Positions 1 to 22,600 of a stretch of DNA of 64,000 nucleotides are shown one piece after another. The position numbers and the translations under genes are program-made. The notes below the pieces were generated by a model. The model was not told the DNA's origin and ran no database searches. It saw only the letters and a list, made by a program, of their open reading frames with translations. The DNA is taken from the NCBI GenBank assembly GCA_036571765.1, contig BROE01000013.1:9812857-9876856 (forward strand). The letters are read 5' to 3'. This DNA is from Plecoglossus altivelis. Lineage: Eukaryota > Chordata > Actinopteri > Osmeriformes > Plecoglossidae. Every line of letters begins with the position of its first letter. The first letter of the stretch is position 1.

Positions 1-1672
1 GATCCCATAGCCATCTGTGTAGGCTAGTGTTAGCCAACATGTTAGCCTATATGTAGCTAGCTATGTTAGCATACATGCAGCTAGCTCTGTTAGCTTACCA
101 TAGCGTACGTGTTTATGTTTCTGAATCGGTTAACTTCAAGACTCCTTGTTTTACAAGCAAGCAGAAGTTCAGCTTAGCTGCTGAACATCTACAGCAGTCT
201 TGCAAATATCATGCTCTATGTGAACAAACGTTGTGAGGTGTTTGTTAGCTTCATAGTAAGCTAGGCTAGATCCTGGAACAGCAGAGAGAAAACGGTATTC
301 ATTGGATAGCCCACCTAGTGTATTTGTGAGTGTGTGCATGTGTGTGCGTGCACGTGTACATGCATGCTTTGGTTTAGTGGGGTTCTCCATTTTTATTATT
401 CTGTTAACGCTTTGAGTAATCAGTTTAAGTATTTACCCCACGCTAATTTTAGTTCTGGAGAAGCAGCCGGAGCCCCCCACCCCCCACCCCTCTATAAATA
501 AAGCTCTTCCAAAATATTCCCCCTGACTCCAGATAGTCTGGTAGCTGAAGCACTGCCCTGGGCAGGGGACTCGGATTTACCAACGTGACACCAGAGCACA
601 GCCTAGTCATCTCAACTATCTGGGGGGAGAGGGGGGGGGCGTGTTATGTAGGCTTTGGACAGACTGAGCCTTTTGCAGTAAAAGAGTGCTGTGTTCCCTT
701 CACTGTGGGTGCCCCTGCTAGGCCATGTTTGCAAAGAATCAGGTGTCAGGTCCCCTCCCCCTTCCTCTCTGCATTTAGCAGCTTGTCAGGAAAGACCGGC
801 ACTTGCAATTAGCCAAAGCCATACCAGCTAAACTCTAATAAATACTCATTAAGGAGAGAAGAACACTGTATAGCTCCTGCTGCAGTCTGGCAGGTCATAT
901 AAACCCCTACTAGACAGTCTACAGTGATGCTTCATCATGTCTTCTGAGAGAAACAGTTGGCCTAGAGGTAGTATTTGGACCAAAGTCATATTTGAATATT
1001 TAAGTTTACAGGGGGGCTTTTTGTTTGTTTTGTACGTTTTTTCTTTAAGTTGGACCTGTGTGTGGGACTCGTCAAACTGTGATTGTGACATTCTGTTATC
1101 CGACCTCTGTAGTGTTGTTGCAGCCTTGACAGTAAGTTGAGAGCAGTGTAGTGGTGTTTGGCTGACCTGGTGAGGTTGCAGGCTGTGGTGGTGGTCTGTT
1201 GGCAAACGCAGACACACACACGGACACATCAAACACGAACCGCTAGACCAAACCACAAGACCAGTAGAGATCAACAATGGATATTTTCCCCTGCACAGGT
1301 CATTAAATCCCTGTTGTTGAACTAGCAGGCCAAGGCTGTGGTCTCCCTCCCCTCACTCTCTTTAATGGCTGCTGCTTGTTGAAACCTCCTGCTGAATTAC
1401 TGCTGCTTACTGGCTGTTTTATTTGCTGCCCACCAGCAGGACCTTTCAGCCTGTAGAGGATAGAGGCCTTAACACTGGACCCAGAGCTCTACTCTGGTAC
1501 ATTGTTTGCAGGGTTCTTTTTAAAAATCTTGCCTTTTTCCTGAGCATGTGATATGTTGAACAATAATGCCACCACAGAGGAGATGTACATCAGTGACGTA
1601 GGATGACCCACATTTCCTGTTGTTTCCTCAGTAAGATGGTGCTGAGCAGCGTAGCCCAGACTGTGCATGTGT

Positions 1673-1990
1673 GGTCAGAGAGAGAGCGTCCTGCCTGCTC
1701 TGGTCAGAGAGAGAGCGTCCTGCCTGCTCTGGTCAGAGAGAGAGCGTCTTGCCTGCTCTGGTCAGAGAGAGAGCGTCCTGCCTGCTCTGGTCAGAGAGAG
1801 AGCGTCTTGCCTGCTCTAGTCAGAGAGAGAGTGTCCTGCCTGCTCTGGTCAGAGAGAGAGTGTCCTGCCTGCTCTGGTCAGAGAGAGAGCGTCCTGCCTG
1901 CTCTGGTCAGAGAGAGAGTGTCCTGCCTGCTCTGGTCAGAGAGAGAGCGTCTTGCCTGCTCTGGTCAGACAGAGAGCGTCCTGCCTGCTC
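1673..1990. repeat. 29-bp minisatellite, about 11 copies
   Basis: The unit is GGTCAGAGAGAGAGCGTCC followed by TGCCTGCTCT. Copies differ at one or two positions (CGTCC/CGTCT/TGTCC, GGTCAG/AGTCAG). Because 29 is not a multiple of 3 and the unit lacks stops, reading frames stay open through the array and create false ORFs. Confidence 0.95.
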
Positions 1991-2249
1991 TAGCCCAGGG
2001 ATCTCTGGGTAAACCTAGCTGTTGCATTGTTACGACCTGTTGAGATTACAATCGTATAGAATGGAGAGGTTTATGGTTTGACAAGTCATTTCTAAGTAGG
2101 ACTTTAAAGGGGAGGTCCTTGTATGATCTGTGAGATAGTGAGTACAGGGTTGTGTGAGGCAAGTCAGTGCAACAGTAGAGGTGACCATGGAGCATAGGTA
2201 CATCTAGACCAGTTATGTGACGCAGCCTCCTGATACGAGTTGTCCTTGA

Positions 2250-2250
<1 letters not shown>

Positions 2251-2305
<55 letters not shown>

Positions 2306-2368
2306 TGTGTGTGTGTGTGGTGTGTGTGTTGTGGTGTTGTGTGTGGGGTGTGTGTGTGTGTGTGTGTG
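2251..2368. repeat. TG microsatellite with interruptions
   Basis: A (TG)n tract with GG and TGG interruptions, about 118 bp, in the intron just before the damaged C2 exon. Confidence 0.95.
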
Positions 2369-2440
2369 GGCCTGCACTGTAGATAACAACAACACCTTTT
2401 CAAAACGAATTGCTCGTAAATGTGTTTGTCACTTCCTCAG

Positions 2441-11492
<9,052 letters not shown>

Positions 11493-12700
11493 TAGGACCA
11501 CGACTGAGGCCCAGGGTTGGGCGAGGACAGACACTGAGGGCAGAAAGTCCATGTTGGATCTCTGAGGCTTAGGACCAGACTCCACTAGCCTATCCTGGAC
11601 TAGACCTGGATCCAGACCTGGCCAAGACCAGACCTATCGAGCCTTAAGAGAGAGAGAGGGAATATCACAGAGCCTTGTCACCATGGAGACCAGAGAAAGA
11701 CAAGGAGGGAACATCACTATTTGCTGTTCTGTTTGTTATGGAATATCACAGTTTAAATATGTATTTATGTACAGTATACTTAACCTGTTAATCATACTCA
11801 TTATAGCTATATATCCCCTTGACTCCGTCCACGATCAATATTCTGTCTAAAGTATTGGAAGGTTAAGTATCCAGGAGGTGTTGGTTAGTGATTGAGCCAG
11901 TGAAGGGAGGTCCTCCTGGGATTGTTGCTGGCCGCGTCTCTCTGCGCTTCTCCCCTCAGCACGTCTACATGTCACACTGTTCTCTATCCTGCTAAACACA
12001 AGAAATGATTGCTTCTGCTGTTCTTCAACTTTATAATTGTTCTATATATTGATACTGACAGTTCTGACGAATTTGTCGCCTGAGATGATTTGTTGAAAGG
12101 GACTGACTGCTTGCAATCGCTTGCTCTATCCCATAATCTCATTTTATGAAAGCAAAAACATACGTTTACACTATCTGGTATGTTTACAAGTTATTGATAA
12201 AGGAATATGTTTTAGTCTGTTTCTTTTATTCTTGAACTACATTTTATACCTTTGCTTTTATAAAATAAAGCACCTTGTTGAAATAGCTATACAAGTCTTA
12301 CAGTGTATTGGTCTTTGCCAAAATATCACCTATCTGCTTCAAATAAGCATACTTTATGGTTATCCTATGCTTTTAAGTGCACATTTTACTTGAGTATATG
12401 TTTACATGTAAACATTGCTGAAAATAAGCACATTTTGCAGGTGATTTATACCGTGGTTATGATGCCTTCATTTGTAAAGTGTTTCTGCTCATCTTTTACA
12501 ATGCTCTTCTCTTTGAATGAAAATATTGGTCATGTTTCATTTGATGTCATTCTGAATAGTTTTAACATAGATACTTAATTTATTGTTTAATATCAAATAT
12601 GTCAGATGTCAATCTGACAGAAGTAAGTGCATTTTATATTAAGTAAATGCAGAATGAAGTAAAGGCAGAATATTTCGAAAAAAATAAATTGACTGCAATT
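11493..12700 (+). other. nedd4: nedd4 3' untranslated region with two polyadenylation signals
   Basis: AT-rich sequence follows the stop at 11490-11492. Canonical AATAAA hexamers lie at 12264-12269 and 12683-12688. Either could define the end, giving a 3'UTR of about 0.8 or 1.2 kb. No long ORF here shows homology. Confidence 0.65.
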
Positions 12701-15700
12701 CAAGCTGTAATCTGTTGTGGTTTATTTTTTAACCGTCACATTTAGCATCGTCTTGGCGACTTGATTCTCACCTCCCTGCTGTAGTACACAGTGTCTCCAC
12801 AGGGGCGTGCTGATGTTTGTGTTGGGATGTCTTTGCGATAGAGCTGATATCATGTGAACATACTGTTTCCTCATAGCAGTCACCCAGCAGCTCCTTGCTG
12901 CACAGTTTGTTATCGTTGGTTGGTACCAGCGAAAGCCCGGCTCCATAGCTGAAGCTGTATTGATGTGATTGATCAGTGAGATACTTTCTCACCAGTCATG
13001 GTGGTGAGGGAGGCCAGAAGTATTGGCTTTGCGCTGCTATATATCTGCAACCTTCTAATCTGTTGTTGGGTATCAACAAAAGTCTGTGAAAGGAAAACCA
13101 TCTATTGTTGCAGGGTCCATTCACACGATTCAGCCGAACAGCTTCAGTCCTGCAGACTGACTGAGAGTTCAGAGGTCAAAGTTCACCTTCCTTTTAGGCC
13201 TGCGCTCTCCACTCCGCAAAGGTCAGAATGGGAGGGGCCTGTCATGAGCAGGATGGCAAAGGCTTCGTCCAGCATCGATCTGGCCCCCTGCCTGACCTCC
13301 TCTCATACACCCCACATTGTTACTCTGGGTCTAAACACGGCCATATTGGCAGATGCCCAAACCCAATTCCTAATCAAAGACCACCAAGATAACCCCACCC
13401 CTGCTTGTGTGAGGGGTCAACAAACAGCCATCTAGATGTTGACTTTCCCAAGTTATGTAAGAGCATTGCTGGTGACAACAGCGATGAGAGCCGTACTAAA
13501 TGACTCGGCTATCAAATGCTGATTCATGCATTAAGTATTTAGCAGCTTTGTATACAATCACCAGGCATGCTGCAGGTCTATAGACCGCTTTAACATTAAC
13601 ATTGGCTTGTGAGGAAGAGTCAGGGTTATTTTTTGACATTTCAGAGTTGTGTAAAGTAGATTGCCATCGTATTTAGGTGTCTTTGTGGGTCATGACTCTT
13701 ACAGACCTCACCCAATGTACGTTTCAGCGCTTGTGATAGTGTGAGGTTCATGATTGTGTTTGTGTGTTTCAGCATGTGTGAGCATGACGCGTACAGCTGG
13801 TGGAGGGGCGAGGGTGGAGAGGGTCTGGGAGGATGGTCAGCATAATAAGACACCCAACACAATAAGAGCTGAACGCTGGATCAATATCTGCTTCCACCCA
13901 GCAGCTGTCCAGCTCCTATCAGGGTTGTCTTTCCACAGGAGGAGAATGTGTTTCTGTGAAGCATCTCCATCTGCAGGAACCACTTTCCCAGCAGCAGGCT
14001 TGATGTGATGTGCAGTCAATGTCACAGCTTAAAATATTGCAATGCGTTCCCTGCTTGATCAATACACCCACAGTCAAACACTGGAAGCTGTAACGAGCAC
14101 AGGTTTCTCCTCACCATGACACAGCATGTGGTCACTGTTCTCAGAGGAAGTCACTCTGACTGACTCCCAACACTCTCCTCTCCTTCAGGGACATAAAAAA
14201 TAAATGTGAGGTTCAAATACTGAATGGCCACTGATAGGCGCACAGTCCAAAACGCTTTTTAAAATGTTTATTCAGCCTCTGTGTGCATTATGGTGTGGTG
14301 TGTCCAGTCCCACTAGACCCCAGATCTCCACCAGGGTTATGTTGAGAGAGATGACTGGATAAACGTACAGCTAAACTCTTTCTATAAGACAACTCTAAAA
14401 AGCTTTTTAGATTTGTTGTTGTTGTTGTTGGGGGGGGGGGGGGGGTGCAGTGCAGTGCAGTGCAGTGCAGTGTAGTGCAGTGTAATGCAGTGTAGTGCAG
14501 TTTTGTGCAGTTTAGTGCAGTGTAGTGCTGTGTATGTAGTGGCAGTGCAGTACAGTTCTGTGCAGTTTAGTGCAGTGTAGTGCTGTGTAGTGTAGTGCAG
14601 TGTAGCGCAGTTTAGTGCAGTGTAGTGCTGTGTAGTGTAGTGCAGTGTAGTGTAGTGCAGTTTAGTGCAGTGTAGTGTAATGCTGTGTAGTGCTGTGTAG
14701 TGCAGTGCAGTGTAGTGTAGTGCTGTGTAGTGTAGTGCTGTGTAGTGTAGTGCAGTGTAGTGCAGTGCAGTTTAGTGCAGTGCAGTGCTGTGTAGTGCTG
14801 TGTAGTGTAGTGCAGTGTAGCGCAGTTTAGTGCAGTGTAGTGCAGTGTAGTGTAGTGCAGTGTAGCACAGTTTAGTGCAGTGTAGTGCTGTGTAGTGTAG
14901 TGCAGTGTAGCGCAGTTTAGTGCAGTTTAGTGCAGTGATGATGTCTCCTTTCAGTATGACAGCGCAGTGCAGTGATGATGTCTCCTTTCAGTATGACAGC
15001 GCAGTGCAGTGATGATGTCTCCTTGCAGTATGATAGTGCAGTGTAGTGCAGTTTAGTGCAGTGTAGTGCAGTGCAGTTTAGTGCAGTGTAGCACAGTTTA
15101 GTGCAGTTTAGTGCAGTGTAGTGCTGTGTAGTGTAGTGCAGTGTAGCACAGTTTAGTGCAGTTTAGTGCAGTGTAGTGCTGTGTAGTGCTGTGTAGTGTA
15201 GTGCAGTGTAGCACAGTTTAGTGCAGTTTAGTGCAGTGTAGTGCTGTGTAGTGCTTGTGTGGCTGTGTAGTGCTGTGTAGTGTAGTGCAGTGGTGACAAG
15301 TTTATGCCGTTTAGTGGTGCTGTGTGGCTGTGTAGTGCTGTGTAGTGCTGTGTAGTGCTGTGTAGTGTAGTGCAGTGTAGCACAGTTTAGTGCAGTTTAG
15401 TGCAGTGTAGTGCTGTGTAGTGCTGTGTAGTGCTGTGTAGTGTTGTGTAGTGCAGTGTAGTGCTGTGTAGTGCTGTGTAGTGTAGTGCAGTGTAGCACAG
15501 TTTAGTGCAGTGTAGTGCTGTGTAGTGCAGTGTAGTGCTGTGTAGTGCTGTGTAGTGTAGTGCAGTGTAGCACAGTTTAGTGCAGTTTAGTGCAGTTTAG
15601 TGCAGTTTAGTGCAGTGTAGTGCTGTGTAGTGCTGTGTAGTGCTGTGTAGTGTAGTGCAGTGTAGCACAGTTTAGTGCAGTTTAGTGCAGTCCCTCTTAG

Positions 15701-16552
15701 CTCTGATCTGTTTTCTAGGCCCCCTGAGCTACTCTTATCAGCATCTTATCAGAGCTGGCAAACAGCCATGTCATTGAGAGTCATTAAAAATGCACAGTGG
15801 AAAGACAATCCAGCCACACAGCTGGTCAGGCGACTTCCACTGACTGGACCTTTGCCTGCGTGTCTAACAACTACAGTGCAAGTTTGACGTCTATACAGTG
15901 GACACCAAAAATCTGTTTTGATCATAGATGGTTCAGTGGACTGATAGTAGAAGGGTCCATTTATTTACACCTGACAATGAGACGTCATCCCTGGATAGAT
16001 ATATAGAACTGAAGATGGATGAGAAAGATGGTACATATCTATATGATAACTGTAGTTTCAGATGTAGTTTATTCACAGTGTCATTATGCCTTTTTGTTTT
16101 GCTTTCATTAGTGGCATAGAAGTATAAGACTATTAAGTCTGAAGCCTTCTGTGACATTGCTTGTAAAAAGCTGATTTAATTTAAAGTAAAGATGTAAAGA
16201 CATGTACTATCAGTAACTGACACTAGTATCAGTGGGTCTTAGGCTTGTAATTGATGAGAATGTTTTATTTCTTTTTGAATCCACTGTAGACCACAACCAA
16301 TTGCAGAGCCACATAAAAGTAATGGGATGAGTTAGTCTTGATTGATTATTGGCAGTTGGCGGATGAACTTTCTCTAGTTTGTCCCTTACTCAACCTGAGC
16401 ACGCACAAACGGGGTGGGTGCATGTGCATCTACGCAGGGGGAAAGTAATCCCTGCCCGGATCAAGAGCACAGTCAGTCGTTACCAGCATTAGCACGTAGT
16501 TAAGCTAGAGGAAGGAACCAAGATAGTTAGTATGCGAGAACGATTTGAATAA
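12701..16552. other. nedd4-prtg intergenic region
   Basis: About 3.85 kb with no recognisable gene. The left half is unique sequence. A (GTT)n/poly-G tract (14416-14447) leads into the GTAGTGCAGT array (14448-15690). The right part, 15691-16552, is unique and precedes the prtg start codon; I see no clear TATA box. Confidence 0.7.
14416..15690. repeat. degenerate GTAGTGCAGT / GTAGTGCTGT array, about 1.25 kb
   Basis: A 17-base poly-G run is followed by a long array of 5- and 10-bp units (GTGCA, GTGTA, GTGCT combined). Higher-order units containing GTAGCACAGTTTAGTGCAGT recur. At about 14933-15035 the array is interrupted by three copies of a 37-bp unit containing GATGATGTCTCCTTTCAGTA. A unique stretch (TGACAAGTTTATGCC) at about 15293 breaks it once. 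Confidence 0.93.
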
Positions 16553-16619
16553 ATGGAGTCTTTTAAAAGGAAATTATATCAGCGTTTGCTGTTTTTTGCT
16601 ATTTTTCTTCCAATCTCAG
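16553..16619 (+). CDS. prtg: prtg exon 1, signal peptide
   Basis: Encodes MESFKRKLYQRLLFFAIFLP followed by IS, a basic start with a hydrophobic core typical of a cleaved signal peptide. The donor is G|GTAAGT at 16620. Intron 1 is about 1.7 kb. Confidence 0.88.
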
Positions 16620-19600
16620 GTAAGTGAAACAAGTGCTGAATAAATTTGTGTAATTTAATGTAGGAGTTTGTTTTAAAAGCAAATTGGGGGGGGGGACTCA
16701 GTGGACATCACTGCCCATGCTAGACAACCCCTCACTTTGACTAACAACAAACTAAACAGATAATTGAAGATCCAGAGTAGTCAAAATAATACAGGAAAGT
16801 AAGTAATTGTGTCAACTTACAGTCCAACTATTTTCTAGTTTTGGACTGAGACCAATGGCAAGATTCTGTTGATGAAATTACATGTTTGCATGCGTAGAAG
16901 CCTTTATAGGTACTCTATTGACCAGTCATAAGGTGGCATTTATCACCTGAACTACACGAACAGACTACACAAAATAGCTGAACAACTTTATTTGTCTTTG
17001 GCGGATTTAATTGAAAAAAATGCAAGTAGGTCTGTTAAGTATCCTATTTACAAAATTGTTCAGAGCCACCGATTGACTGGTCCGCTGAGTACAACACACA
17101 CACGTGGATTGCGAAATAATGTGTAGCCTATGGTGATCGTAGAGGTGATGTTTAATTCATGATGTTTAATTTGAACGTTTAATTTCTAACGTTTTTATGT
17201 CTGCACGTATAGATGTTTCTGAATAGAGCACGGAGTGACAGTAGTATATCTTTTTAATAGACTTACTTTTCCTAATTGTACGCTGCCTGATTGTATCTGT
17301 AGGAGCATTGAATGTGTCGCCTGTCGTGATTTATCTTAATGTGTTGTTATTGCACATCATTTGCACATAGTTTGCTCTATAAACGCAACATCGTGTTCTT
17401 GTGTTTAACATCCATTTCGTGCTGGATCAGAGAATTCAGAGAACATGTGCAACAACATAGTGTTGTGAGTGCGATGCAGGATGCTGATGGTCTATTTGCG
17501 AGACAAAGGCAAGATGAAAGCGTATTTGCTTGCAGTGTGAATCCCAGCAGGTCTCAGAATTACAGGATTTAGTTCAACATGAAACCATTAGCTGCAGTGA
17601 GTGTCACAAATACATGCACTTAAGAGTGAGAAAGCCTCAGGGAATGACTGCAGAGATGGAAACATAGAGACCTTGGTTCTTGTGCTTGGTCTCTGGTTGT
17701 AGTCCCACCTGAGTTAGTCTTATAAATATCAGAATCAAATCTAAATGGATTTGTATAGCCCTTTTTACAAGCAATGTCGCAGAGGGCTTCATATATGCCC
17801 ATAGAACTGCCCCTCAACATATCTAAAACCTTAAGGAAGACAAGGAAAAACTCATAGAAAACCTAAATATAGAAGAATAAATGTTGTAGTTAGTTAGTTA
17901 CTAGGTGGAACTTTTATCATCACTAGTAATATACATCACATGGAGCTACATGTATTGCTATATGGCACCTTTAGTGAAGATCCTATCACTGTAAGGGAAG
18001 TAACTAGAAGCTACCAACTGTATGGATGTCATGCTGGGAGCTGTAAACCCCCTTCTGACAGGATGGACACATGGGGTGTCTTCAGGCGTAGAGGCTGGAT
18101 GAGTTAAGGGCAGTGTGAATGAAAAAGCTGCAGAGTTGAAGGGCACCGCTATAATATAATACAGCACTTAGACCCTCAACTGTACGGATCGGCATCGTTA
18201 TGAAGTACACCTTGTTAAACACCTAGCGAAACCTAGACTTAGTTCAACTGAGTTAGACTTAGTTTGGCTAAATTAGGACTCGTTAGGCTGCTCGTTCCCC
18301 TGTTTCACATTCTGACTCCCCTCTATCGCTTGTTGCAGGTGTTTTGTGTTTTAGTGAGCTGTTTTTTATCAAGGAGCCCCATGATGCCACGGTGATGAGG
18401 AAGGACGCTGTGGTACTGGACTGTCAGGCTCATGGAGAAGCGCCCATTGACGTCCGGTGGCTCAAAAACGGGGGGAAGGTTCCGGAGAGCGAGCGTGTCC
18501 ACTTCCTCTCCAACGGCTCTCTCTACATATCAGAGGTGGAGAGCAGGCGAGGGGACCGGTCAGATGAAGGGCTGTACCAGTGTATCGCTCACAACAAATA
18601 TGGAGCCATCCTGAGCCAGAAGGCTCTACTGACAATCGCAAGTAAGTACCATAGCAGGGTTGTGGGATGGACCTTAAAGTGAGGAGAAGGGAGCTAGTAG
18701 ACCTTCTGCCTCTTGTTCTGGTGTGAGAATGTGATGCCAATAACCAGCTGGGACAAATGTCAACTTCAGAGTGAACATGTGTACACACACCCACGATGAC
18801 TGATGACAGATCAGTCTGGTATGAATGACATAGACAGTCCCAGTCAAGAAATATCCAACTCGATTTCCTGACTGACTCTCAGATCTCAGACTATGAGTCC
18901 TGATTCCTGGTTAGTTGTTTGATGTTGCTGTCATGGAGGGATCTCCCACCCTCCCTGCCGCAGACACCTTCCAGTTAGACACATGCTCTACCCTGCTCTC
19001 TGTAGTTTCATCTTGGGGCACTCCTGTGGTTCACCAGGTTGAGTGCATGTACCGTGCAGGCTAAGGATGCAGTGGGCCAGGTTATAGGTTGCATGTCCTC
19101 CCCATTCTCTCTCCCTTGGTGCCACCAAAGACAGCCAGTGGCCAGCCCACAGCAGTGGAGCTGAGTAACAGGGAGGTCAGGGAAGGCAGAGGCATCTTCT
19201 GCAGAGGAGAACATGTGCACTGTTGTGCAAATGAGGGAGCTGTGGGTCTGAAAGGTCAGGATGCATCCAGGGCCTGGCTGCCCCCTCCACTGAGGAGCAG
19301 ATGACCGCTATTCTCTGGCCTGGCCTTTCATGTCGTTTGCTCGGTGATCACTGGGAATTGTTCTTTTGGAATGCTTTCTTTTCGAGCAGTGTGTGTATGA
19401 TCTGTGTGTGTATGAGCGGTGTGTGTATGATCTGTGTGTGTGCGAGCGGTGTATGAGCGGTGTGTGTTTGAGCGGTGTGTGTATGAGCGGGGCAGGGGGA
19501 GAGCAGGGTGTATGAGCAGGGCAGGGGGAGAGCAGGGTGTATGAGCAGGGCAGGAGAGCAGTGAAGCTGGAGGTGGGGAATACTTGATGTCATAACCCCC

Positions 19601-22600
19601 CAGGCCATGTTTCTTGCTGAGCTACTTTCTGTATAGACAATACTCCCCCCCCCCTGCAAGGAAACCTGAGCCTTTGCATCCACTGTCCTCCACTCATCCA
19701 GGAATATTGTTATTATTGAACCAGTGGAGAGGTTAGGTCCTGTGATAGTGTAGTTAGGATAATATGTAGGGGTGGGGTGAGATGTTTGGGTTGAAGGAGA
19801 TGAGATTTCCTATGTGATGTGATCAGGACAATGTTATTACTGAACACTAACACATGTTGACAGGCAAAAATGTGTGTTTTCTGGCCAAGTTCCAAGTCCT
19901 CCAAGTAAACACTTTAGAATGTATTGACAGTTGCTGTCCGAGAGTTGCTTATGTACTGTTGCAGGGCAGACACATTGATCTCAAAAGGGAAAAAAAAGAA
20001 ATTGTAGTTACCAACTGAGAACAATCCAGCATAATTGCACATTGTATAGAGAGATACCACACTGACTTGTAATGGCAGTAAAACACATTTAATGAGCCCT
20101 GAGTTGCACAGCGACACACTGAGGTCCATGAAAACACCAATTGGCTTAAAGACACTAAAACCAGGCTGCCACTAAAAAGCAGGCTGCCAGCAGCCACAAA
20201 GCTCCTACCAACCTGTCTTTGCACTTATACTGCACTACCTTTTTTGTACTTACTACATTTTTACAGGCTGCTGTGTGAGCACAGATTTCTTAATGGAAGT
20301 GAGTCTGTGGTTTTCTGTTATGAAGCGAGGTGGAGGGAAAGACTGCCACAGTTTACAGGCTTGTTTTAAAGAGACACTTAGACCTGCTTAACACTCTATC
20401 TGTAAGCTAATAAAGTCAGCACATATCTGAGAAATGCTCTGTGGAAGAAACAAAGGGGGAAGCGGGGGTTGTGGAGAATCACAAACACTCACACAAACAC
20501 ACACACACGCACTCAAACACACACACAAACACACACACACACACAAATGTGAATTGCCATTCCCTCATACCTCTGCCTCCTCCCTGCTCTACTACTCCAG
20601 AGAATTCATGAAAGGCTTTTCACTCTGTCCCTCTTTGTCCACTTGCCCCCAACTGCCCCCCTAAAGAAAAGGGCTTCATTCTGGGGCATTTGTTTGTCCA
20701 GAGATCAGTGGGCTGGACAGCTGGGCCTATTCACTGAAGGAAGGCTAATTATGAGGATGGTAGAAGTCAGTGAAGGAGTTTAGTTTTGTTACTGAAGCCT
20801 TACTGAGTTTAGCTTAGTTACTGTTTGGATTGGAGTTAGTTTGGTTTGTTAGTTGCTTTAGCTCGTGAGAGGCAGTTGTGTGACCCCTCACTCTAACATT
20901 CATCCTGCAGAATCTGCTACACGTTCACCCTGCAGAATCTGCTAGGCAGTTTCAGATGCCGTGTTTGTGTTAGTGTTCCCTGGTGAGTTTTATCACACTC
21001 CACATCCCATGGAAGCAGCTCTCCGGGTAGAGAGCCTGGATCTGAGAGAGCCACCAACTAAGAGGCAGGTCCTCTGTGGTCCAGGCAGGGATCCATGGAC
21101 TGGATCCTTCAGGGGGGATCCAGCATGTGGAGAACCCCTCTGTGGCGCAGAAAGGGATCCATGGACTGGATCCTTCAGGGGGGGATCCAGCATGTGGAGA
21201 ACCCCTCTGTGGCCCAGGCAGGGATCCATGGACTGGATTCTTCAGGGGGAGATCCAGCATGTGGAGAACCTTTTGTACCGTGTGCCCCTTTCAACATCAG
21301 ATACAGCAAACTGGTTTGTAATCTTGTGTAAGATATGTGGCTATCCCTTCACCTCCCCCATGGCTTGTTAACTAGGATCCCTTCAGGAGTCCCTGTTAGC
21401 AGGTCAGTACAGTTTATAACGTTGTGTATGCAGGGATTGTGTCCTCAGTTTCTTCCTGCCGGTATACTTGCCAGAGCTATGATGAATAGCTTATGCAGGC
21501 TGGCTCCTTATCTGTAGCAGTCACCATGGCGACGATGAGATGTTTTATCTGATATGAGAAGGCTGTAATTCTGACTAGGAAACTGGAACGAGACGAGTGT
21601 TCCTCACATGCCAGGAGATAGTTTCAAACTATAATGGGATGAATACTGATGCCCAGTAGAGCCGCTAAATGACCATTTCCCAGCGCACATAGCGGCTGTT
21701 TGACCTCCAGCTCTCCCATTATGTGGCCATAGACACTGTGTTTATTTTGGTTGCTAAGGAATGCCTGTGGTGGCAGAGGCTTTGCGGAGCTCTGGTGGAG
21801 GACGGACTCCTGAGGCTCTGACAGGATTCACTCTTATTTCCTCCTCCTCCCTACATTGAGCGTTGCCATGGCATCCGAGGTCAGTGGCTCTATAGGTCAA
21901 AGGTTACTCTAGATTGCTCAGTAGATGGACGGCACTCAGAACCTAAATCTTCTCTGCAATCACGCTGGACATTCCTCTCTGTTGCTGTCCCCAGCTCTGA
22001 GGGGCACTACCACTGTCCAGTTGACTCACAGCACACAGGGTGTGCGTACTTGTGTGTGTAAGTTGACTGTGTGTATGTTTTTCCCAGAATGTTCAGGCTG
22101 TATAAAGATTAAACTGATTCTACTCTTGCCTCCAATGAAGAGCAGCTCCTAAAGGGAGCATTTAACAGAAGATTGTAGTTCTACAGTAACTGACCTGTTT
22201 GACTCTTCTGCTCTGATGAGATTAGAGACAATGGTAGTCCTGTATCTGGAGGGGAGGTGATGTTGGCTGATTAGTGAACTTTGCCGCTAGATAAGAGATG
22301 GAAGAAGGGGAGGGAGGGAAGACTGTCTCCCGCTAACCTTAACCCCCCCACACACACACACACACAACAACAACACCCCGACCCTCCACCAACACCCTGG
22401 CCTAAGAGGCCATGTTGTTCTTGGAAAATTCTTTTTTAAGCCTGGTACAAATGATTTATCCTCCTATGACATAGACCATAGTCTGTCCCTTTCCGGGGGT
22501 CTGGTTAGTGACTACCGGGCTGTCCTGATCTGCCCTGGTCCTGAGCTGAACCTGCCCCTCACCCTCTCTCCCATCCCCCCTTCCCTTCCTTCTAGCTAGT

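Larger units (their letters stand above)
1..2440. other. nedd4 intronic sequence, no gene seen
   Basis: This lies upstream of the first recognisable nedd4 exon, and earlier C2 exons were looked for and not found. It holds GTTAGC/TAGCTA-rich low-complexity sequence at 1-110, a 29-bp minisatellite at 1673-1990 and a TG microsatellite at 2251-2368. The open frames here are short or repeat-derived. Confidence 0.7.

Noticed and set aside
1603..2043. Open frames on the plus strand with RERERPACSGQ-like repeats
   Set aside because: They follow the 29-bp minisatellite, which has no stops in some frames. There is no start context, no splice structure and no homology.
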